From an uncultured Eubacterium sp. (GTDB lineage: Bacteria > Bacillota > Clostridia > Peptostreptococcales > Anaerovoracaceae): a stretch of DNA of 64,000 nucleotides. Shown here one piece after another: positions 59,716 to 64,000 of the stretch (within the stretch, counting starts at the first letter, position 1; each line of letters starts with the position of its first letter). The position numbers were made by a program, and so were the translations under genes. The stretch lies in the NCBI GenBank assembly GCA_900543485.1, contig UQRM01000005.1, forward strand, positions 1 to 64,000, read 5' to 3'. The notes beneath the pieces are model-generated. The model had not been told where the DNA came from and made no database searches. It was given only the letters and a program-made list of their open reading frames with translations.

Positions 59716-60579
59716 ATGAAGAGAAGAATTTTAGCTGCCGCGCTGGTGCTGGCTATGGTATTGTCCATGACTGCCATATTGTCTGGCTGCGGAAGTGAAG
59801 AGGAAACCACGGAGAGCAAGGGTACTATCATCCTGGCGACTACGACAAGCACCAAGGACAGTGGGTTGCTGGATGAGATCCTTCCTGTGTTCGAGGAAGA
59901 ATCCGGATACACTGTTGACGTGGTATCGGTAGGTTCGGGCGAAGCAATGACTATGGGCGAAAACGGCGAAGCCGATGTATTGCTGGTCCACTCTCCCGCA
60001 GCTGAAGAGGAGTATGTGGCCGGAGGACATGCGGATGAGGACGGAAGAATGGACGTGATGTACAATGATTTCGTCATCATAGGACCTGAAGCTGATCCTG
60101 CCGGAGTCAGCGCCAATGCCGCTGATGATGCGATAGCTGCCTTTGAGGATATCATGAACAGCCAGTCGACATTCGTTTCCAGGGCTGATGAGTCGGGTAC
60201 CCACAGTAAAGAGCTGTCCATATGGGAAGCCGCGGGACTTACGCCTTCGGGAGATTGGTATGTTGAAGCGGCAGCCGGTATGGGAGATGTGATCACCATG
60301 GCAGATGAGATGAGCGGATACACGCTGGCCGACAGAGCTACATGGCTCAACGTTGGCGGAGATACGGCTCTCACTATCCTCTGCGAAAAGGATCCGAGCG
60401 GAACTCTCTACAACCAGTATGGAGTTATCTGCGTAAACCCTGATAAGAACGAGAATATAAATCATGAAGGCGCAAAGGCTTTCCAGGAGTGGATCGTTTC
60501 TGACGAGACTCAGCAGCTCATAGGTGAATACGGTGTTGAGGAATACGGCGAAGCGCTGTTCGTTCCTAACGCGAAGTAA
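59716..60579 (+). CDS. tupA: Tungstate-binding lipoprotein TupA
   Basis: A 287-residue substrate-binding protein. The signal peptide ends in a lipobox (MTAILSGC, Cys about residue 25), so it is anchored outside the membrane. The TTTST motif at about 41-45 (LATTTSTKDSGLLD) is the anion-binding signature of tungstate-specific TupA proteins and separates them from ModA. NEVSGYTLADRATW-type residues later (DEMSGYTLADRATWL) are also family hallmarks. The start ATG has an AGGAGG site. It lies downstream of the Moco-type riboswitch and 33 bases before tupB. Confidence 0.95.
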   Translation: MKRRILAAALVLAMVLSMTAILSGCGSEEETTESKGTIILATTTSTKDSGLLDEILPVFEEESGYTVDVVSVGSGEAMTMGENGEADVLLVHSPAAEEEYVAGGHADEDGRMDVMYNDFVIIGPEADPAGVSANAADDAIAAFEDIMNSQSTFVSRADESGTHSKELSIWEAAGLTPSGDWYVEAAAGMGDVITMADEMSGYTLADRATWLNVGGDTALTILCEKDPSGTLYNQYGVICVNPDKNENINHEGAKAFQEWIVSDETQQLIGEYGVEEYGEALFVPNAK

Positions 60580-60612
60580 AAGAGAAATCAACGGGAATTT
60601 TGGAATCAGAAT

Positions 60613-61308
60613 ATGGATACTATCGGACAGGGGATCATAGAAGCGATAAAACTGATATTTACAGCCGACGCGGAAATCTTTCAGATCGTGGGGCTGTCCC
60701 TTTATGTATCATTCACATCGGTGATAATATCCACCGCTATGGGGATACCTCTGGGAATACTGATAGGGACATATGATTTCAAAGGCAAAGGGATCGTGGT
60801 CAGGCTCATATATACGCTTATGAGCCTGCCTCCCGTTATAGCCGGTCTTACGGTATTCCTCATCCTCATGAGACGGGGGCCGCTGGGAAGCCTGCAGCTG
60901 AACTACACGGTACCGGCCATGATAATAGCGCAGATATGCCTGGTGACACCGATAATAACGGGACTTACTTATAATATCGTAAAGGAAAAGGCTCCTGTCG
61001 TTAACGCACTGGGGATGACCCTCGGCGTCAACAGGACGGGACGGATGAAGCTTCTGATCTATGAAATGCGCGTAGGGATAACTACAGCTGTGGTGAGCGG
61101 TTTTGGAAGGGCCATATCCGAAGTGGGCGCCGTCATGATAGTTGGTGGGAACATAAAAGGAAAGACTCGTGTGATGACTACGTATATTTCAGAGCTCAAA
61201 GGCATGGGAGATTATGAGCGGGCTATAGCTGTAGGATTGATATTGCTGCTGATAGCCTTTACGGTGAATGCCGTGCTCTATCATTTTCAGGAACGGGAAA
61301 GCAGGTGA
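60613..61308 (+). CDS. tupB: Tungstate ABC transporter permease TupB
   Basis: A 231-residue inner-membrane permease with about five or six membrane segments and the ABC permease EAA-type loop (GRAISEVGAVMIVGGN). It starts MDTIGQGIIEAIKLIF and matches TupB in length. It forms the channel that receives tungstate from TupA and is powered by TupC, whose GTG start lies 4 bases after this gene's stop. The ribosome site is weak (GGGAATTTTGGAATCAG). Confidence 0.92.
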   Translation: MDTIGQGIIEAIKLIFTADAEIFQIVGLSLYVSFTSVIISTAMGIPLGILIGTYDFKGKGIVVRLIYTLMSLPPVIAGLTVFLILMRRGPLGSLQLNYTVPAMIIAQICLVTPIITGLTYNIVKEKAPVVNALGMTLGVNRTGRMKLLIYEMRVGITTAVVSGFGRAISEVGAVMIVGGNIKGKTRVMTTYISELKGMGDYERAIAVGLILLLIAFTVNAVLYHFQERESR

Positions 61309-61312
61309 TGGT

Positions 61313-62017
61313 GTGCAGGTGACGCTAAAGGCTCTCAGGAAACGCTTTGGGGAAAAGACCGTGCTGGACATAAGAAGCGGTGAGATAGAGCATGGGAGCA
61401 GGACTGCGATCATAGGACCCAACGGCGCGGGAAAGAGCACTTTACTCAATATAATAGCCGGTATCCTCCCGGCTACCGAGGGTGAAGTCTGCTATGACGG
61501 AAAGGCTGATTTTCCACAGCGGGATATCAGCCTGGTGTTCCAGACCCCATATCTTATTTCCTCAACGGTGGAAAAAAATGTAGGTTATCCGCTGAAGGTC
61601 AGAGGGTTCTCAAAGGAACAGACAGAAGAACGGATAGCTCCGCTGCTGGAGGAACTGGGTCTGGTCAAACTGAGAAAGCAGCGTCCATGGAAGCTGTCAG
61701 GCGGTGAGAGACAGAAGGTAGCTCTGGCCCGGGCGCTTTCCTTCAGACCTAAGCTCCTGCTTTTGGACGAACCGACCGCCAATATAGATCCTCATACTAC
61801 GGCGGAGATAGAGCGCATGCTGCTTTCCATAAGCGAGAGGGAGGATATCACTATCGTGACGGTCACCCATAATCTGGCTCAGGCAAAACGGATGTGTGAC
61901 AGAGCGATAATGATGTACGCCGGAGATATCATAGACAGCGGGAGCAGTACCAAGTTGCTGAAAGATCCGGGAAACGATGTGACGAGGAAATTCGTCGAGG
62001 GAGAATTACTGCTGTAG
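61313..62017 (+). CDS. tupC: Tungstate ABC transporter ATPase TupC
   Basis: A 234-residue ABC ATPase: Walker A GPNGAGKST (about residue 32), signature LSGGERQKVALARAL, Walker B LLLLDEPTANIDPHT and H-loop VTVTHN. It energises tungstate import with TupA and TupB. I place the start at the GTG at 61313 (VQVTLKALRKRFG), just after the tupB stop with AGGTGAT upstream. An in-frame start at 61268 would overlap tupB by 41 bases and has no site. Confidence 0.92.
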   Translation: MQVTLKALRKRFGEKTVLDIRSGEIEHGSRTAIIGPNGAGKSTLLNIIAGILPATEGEVCYDGKADFPQRDISLVFQTPYLISSTVEKNVGYPLKVRGFSKEQTEERIAPLLEELGLVKLRKQRPWKLSGGERQKVALARALSFRPKLLLLDEPTANIDPHTTAEIERMLLSISEREDITIVTVTHNLAQAKRMCDRAIMMYAGDIIDSGSSTKLLKDPGNDVTRKFVEGELLL

Positions 62018-62082
62018 TTGTTCATGGTACTGTTGCGGAATAATAGTGAGAATTTTACAGCAAATTAATCAAATTAATATGG

Positions 62083-62112
62083 TTGACAAAATTTCTACAA
62101 TTACTGTATAAT
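62083..62112 (+). promoter_or_regulatory. Promoter of the aldehyde oxidoreductase leader
   Basis: TTGACA (62083-62088), an 18-base spacer and TATAAT (62107-62112), a strong promoter. Confidence 0.8.
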
Positions 62113-62131
62113 TGTTTAATAAATGAATAGT

Positions 62132-62217
62132 ACTCCGATTCTCAGCCGACACATGATGCCGCTGAGAACGTTAGGGCCGCGGGAGCGATCCTGTCGCCTG
62201 CCATTGTGCAAAGGAGA
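62132..62217 (+). ncRNA. Moco/tungsten-cofactor-type riboswitch candidate upstream of the oxidoreductase
   Basis: The leader opens with ACTCCGA and closes with GCCTGCCATTGTGCAAAGGAG, so CTCC pairs with GGAG at the base. A CTCAGC/GCTGAG hairpin (62141-62166) and GCCGCGGGAGCGATCCTG lie between. The closing segment has the same plan as the GCCTCCC...GGAAAGG end of the upstream riboswitch, but the RNA is about 35 bases shorter. Short Moco RNAs lacking one stem have been proposed to bind the tungsten cofactor, which would suit the gene downstream. Confidence 0.65.
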
Positions 62218-62269
62218 GCCTTTCGTTGAAAAAAGTATTTTCTTCGGGTTTTTCGGTTGCACTTTTTTT
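62206..62269 (+). terminator. Riboswitch-linked terminator before the ferredoxin/AOR genes
   Basis: GTGCAA (62206-62211), which is inside the riboswitch, pairs with TTGCAC (62257-62262), followed by T7. GAAAA/TTTTC pairs inside. Because the 5' arm is shared, ligand folding and termination would be mutually exclusive. Confidence 0.65.
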
Positions 62270-62355
62270 ATATCGCTGGCTGTGCGGCGGGGCCGCAGGG
62301 CGGTGCTGAAAGCTGAAGAAGACTTTTGCAGAGAATGAGGGAGGAGCAAGAGAAA

Positions 62356-62742
62356 ATGAAAAGACTCAAGTTCAACAAAGTCAACTGCATAGGATGTCAG
62401 TTATGTGCTCAGGTCTGTTCCGCATACAAGGAGGGTGAATACATACCTTCAAAGGCGAGGATAGCTATCGAGACATATTATGACAAGGGAAATCTTAAAT
62501 ATGCGGATCATTTCTGTATCCTTTGTGGCATTTGTGCTAAAAATTGTCCTGTCGGCGCCATAACCATGGATGAGCATATAGAGGTCGATTTCGATAAATG
62601 TATAGGATGCGGCATATGCGCTGAAAAATGCCCTAAGAAAGTCGTAAGGATAAGGGATGAGAAGGCGTATATCTGCGATACCTGTGGCGGCGACCCGAAA
62701 TGTGTCAAGACTTGTCCGCAGCACGCGCTGACATTTGAATAG
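62356..62742 (+). CDS. Polyferredoxin electron-transfer subunit of the tungsten oxidoreductase
   Basis: A 128-residue protein with four cysteine clusters: CIGCQLCAQVC, CILCGICAKNCP, CIGCGICAEKCP and CDTCGGDPKCVKTCP, giving up to four [4Fe-4S] centres as in the AorX/HycB-type small subunits. It shuttles electrons between the oxidoreductase and ferredoxin or another acceptor. The start ATG at 62356 has GGGAGGAG upstream; earlier in-frame starts overlap that site. The oxidoreductase gene starts 18 bases after its stop, so they form a unit under the riboswitch. Confidence 0.9.
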   Translation: MKRLKFNKVNCIGCQLCAQVCSAYKEGEYIPSKARIAIETYYDKGNLKYADHFCILCGICAKNCPVGAITMDEHIEVDFDKCIGCGICAEKCPKKVVRIRDEKAYICDTCGGDPKCVKTCPQHALTFE

Positions 62743-62760
62743 GCAAAGGAGGTATGAGAT

Positions 62761-64000
62761 ATGACCATATACGGATATCAGAACAAAGTATTGAGAATAG
62801 ATCTTAAGGAAAAAAAGGCCTCTACGGAGCCGCTTCGAATGGACTTCGCGAAAAAATACATAGGTTCCAAAGGGTTGGCTATCAGATACATGTATGAGGA
62901 ATTGAAGCCGGGTATCGATCCTCTTGGTGAAGACAACAAGCTGTTCCTCACTACGGGACCGCTCACAGGAACTCCGGTACCATGTTCCGGCAAGTTGTCG
63001 GTAGCGGCCAAATCTCCTGCTACAGGAACGATGAACGACTGCTCCATAGGAGGACATGTGGGCATCAGGATAAAGTTCGCAGGATACGACATGATAATAT
63101 TCGAAGGAATATCGGAGGAGCCGTGCTATGTCGTTATCGAAGATGACAAAGTGGAATTCTTCGACGCGTCAGACTTGTGGGGCATGGGATCCCACGACGC
63201 CGAAGCCGTGCTGGCAGATAAATACGGCACCGATTACAGTATCATGTCCATAGGACCTGGCGGTGAGAAGCTGAGTAATATGGCGTGCATAAATTCCGAT
63301 TACTACAGGCAGGCCGGAAGAGGCGGGATCGGAGCCGTAATGGGATCCAAGAAGATGAAGGCTGTTCTCATCAAGGGGACGGGCGGCGTGAAGGTGCCTG
63401 ATATCGAGAATACTACGGATAAGATATTGGAGATACTCCATGAGGATGTTCTCCTGGAAGATAACACCTTCGTGTTTGATGAAGGTACTACCGCGTTCCT
63501 GGAGGCCTGTGGAGACGGAGGCATCGTTCCGTACAAGAATTTCTCCCAGGGCAACGATCCTGAGTGGGAAAAGTACAACGGCTCGGTACTCATGCAGTAC
63601 AGGGAAGGCAAGAGAGGCTGCGGAAGCTGTGGTCTGGGCTGCGGCAATTTCCTGAAGATAGGCGATGCCATATGCGAGGGTCCTGAATATGAAACTATAG
63701 CGGTGGCAGGACCTAACGCCTGCATAACCGATCCTGAGCACATCGTCAAGTTCAACGAGGTGTGCGACAATATGGGCGTGGATACCATCAGCACAGGCGA
63801 TACTATCGTATGGGCCATGGAGATGACAGAGAAAGGCATCCACGACTTTGGTATCAGGTTTGGCGAAGCCGATAAGATGATAGAGATGGTAGAAAAGATA
63901 GCCAGACAGGAAGGCGTTGGAGCCGATCTCAGCAGAGGAGTGAAATACTGCTCCGAGAAGTACGGTGGAACTGACTTCGCCATGCAGGTAAAGGGACTGG
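62761..64000 (+). CDS. Tungsten-containing aldehyde:ferredoxin oxidoreductase (3' end beyond window)
   Basis: The first 413 residues of an AOR-family enzyme are present and the frame is open to the window edge; full members have about 600. The N-terminal cofactor-binding domain shows LTTGPLTGTPVPCSGKLSVA, GTMNDCSIGGHVGIRIKFAG and the GRGGIGAVMGSKKMKAV motif. The first part of the [4Fe-4S] site is in CGSCGLGCGNF. AOR enzymes oxidise aldehydes from amino acid breakdown to acids, using a tungsten bis-pterin cofactor and ferredoxin. The start ATG has an AAAGGAGG site. tupABC upstream would supply the tungstate. Confidence 0.95.
   Translation, partial: MTIYGYQNKVLRIDLKEKKASTEPLRMDFAKKYIGSKGLAIRYMYEELKPGIDPLGEDNKLFLTTGPLTGTPVPCSGKLSVAAKSPATGTMNDCSIGGHVGIRIKFAGYDMIIFEGISEEPCYVVIEDDKVEFFDASDLWGMGSHDAEAVLADKYGTDYSIMSIGPGGEKLSNMACINSDYYRQAGRGGIGAVMGSKKMKAVLIKGTGGVKVPDIENTTDKILEILHEDVLLEDNTFVFDEGTTAFLEACGDGGIVPYKNFSQGNDPEWEKYNGSVLMQYREGKRGCGSCGLGCGNFLKIGDAICEGPEYETIAVAGPNACITDPEHIVKFNEVCDNMGVDTISTGDTIVWAMEMTEKGIHDFGIRFGEADKMIEMVEKIARQEGVGADLSRGVKYCSEKYGGTDFAMQVKGL

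Overview
The window reads as the chromosome of an anaerobic, low-to-mid GC member of the Clostridia that ferments amino acids. The evidence is two T-box leaders (ileS and a symporter), a 1037-residue IleRS, a tungstate transporter beside a tungsten aldehyde oxidoreductase, ferredoxin-fused aldo/keto reductases, strong AGGAGG ribosome sites and many amino-acid transporters and C-N hydrolases. A family such as Anaerovoracaceae (Clostridiales family XIII) is a guess from gene content only.

Layout. Positions 1-4.3 kb are a graveyard of mobile-element and phage genes (YhcG nuclease, an Rrp5-like phage protein, a phage tail protein, an XRE-type protein, a RhuM tail). Most are broken by single nonsense codons or deletions. 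They surround one intact AlbA_2/ATPase/winged-helix regulator (2296-3666) whose operator-like repeat also lies inside its own coding sequence. Then come an APH(3')-like kinase, a zinc alcohol dehydrogenase, a frameshifted HTH-desulfoferrodoxin fusion and a MacB-like ABC fusion. Housekeeping follows: T-box, ileS, rlmN, a P-loop protein, an EamA transporter, a CoA-type Nudix hydrolase, a Nit2-like amidase and a BMP lipoprotein. Citrate synthase, an APC antiporter and a Crp/Fnr regulator are on the minus strand. The regulator faces a PNPOx-like flavoprotein across a perfect palindrome.

From 23.6 to 31 kb there is a cluster of GCCGGAT hairpins, a VaFE-repeat surface protein, a sodium:solute symporter under a T-box whose specifier I read as tyrosine, and an NhaC-type transporter. 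uvrB and uvrA follow. At 36.2-43.2 kb a sigma-54 activator, its enhancer repeats and a textbook -24/-12 promoter drive a tight five-gene operon: a saccharopine-dehydrogenase-like protein, an unknown protein, an SSS symporter, a small membrane protein and an amidohydrolase. This is the best candidate for an undescribed catabolic system here. A MNT/HEPN toxin-antitoxin pair and a LuxR-nitrilase-APC permease operon follow on the minus strand, then tRNA-Ala(CGC) and a sortase-type surface protein.

The right third holds a MarR/MFS pair in which the transporter has lost about six membrane segments, two ferredoxin-fused aldo/keto reductases, a MoxR/VWA pair, a flavodoxin, an alpha/beta hydrolase and a carboxyltransferase without a biotin domain. 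It ends with a tungsten module: a Moco-type riboswitch and tupABC, then a second shorter riboswitch candidate, a polyferredoxin and a tungsten aldehyde:ferredoxin oxidoreductase that runs off the window.
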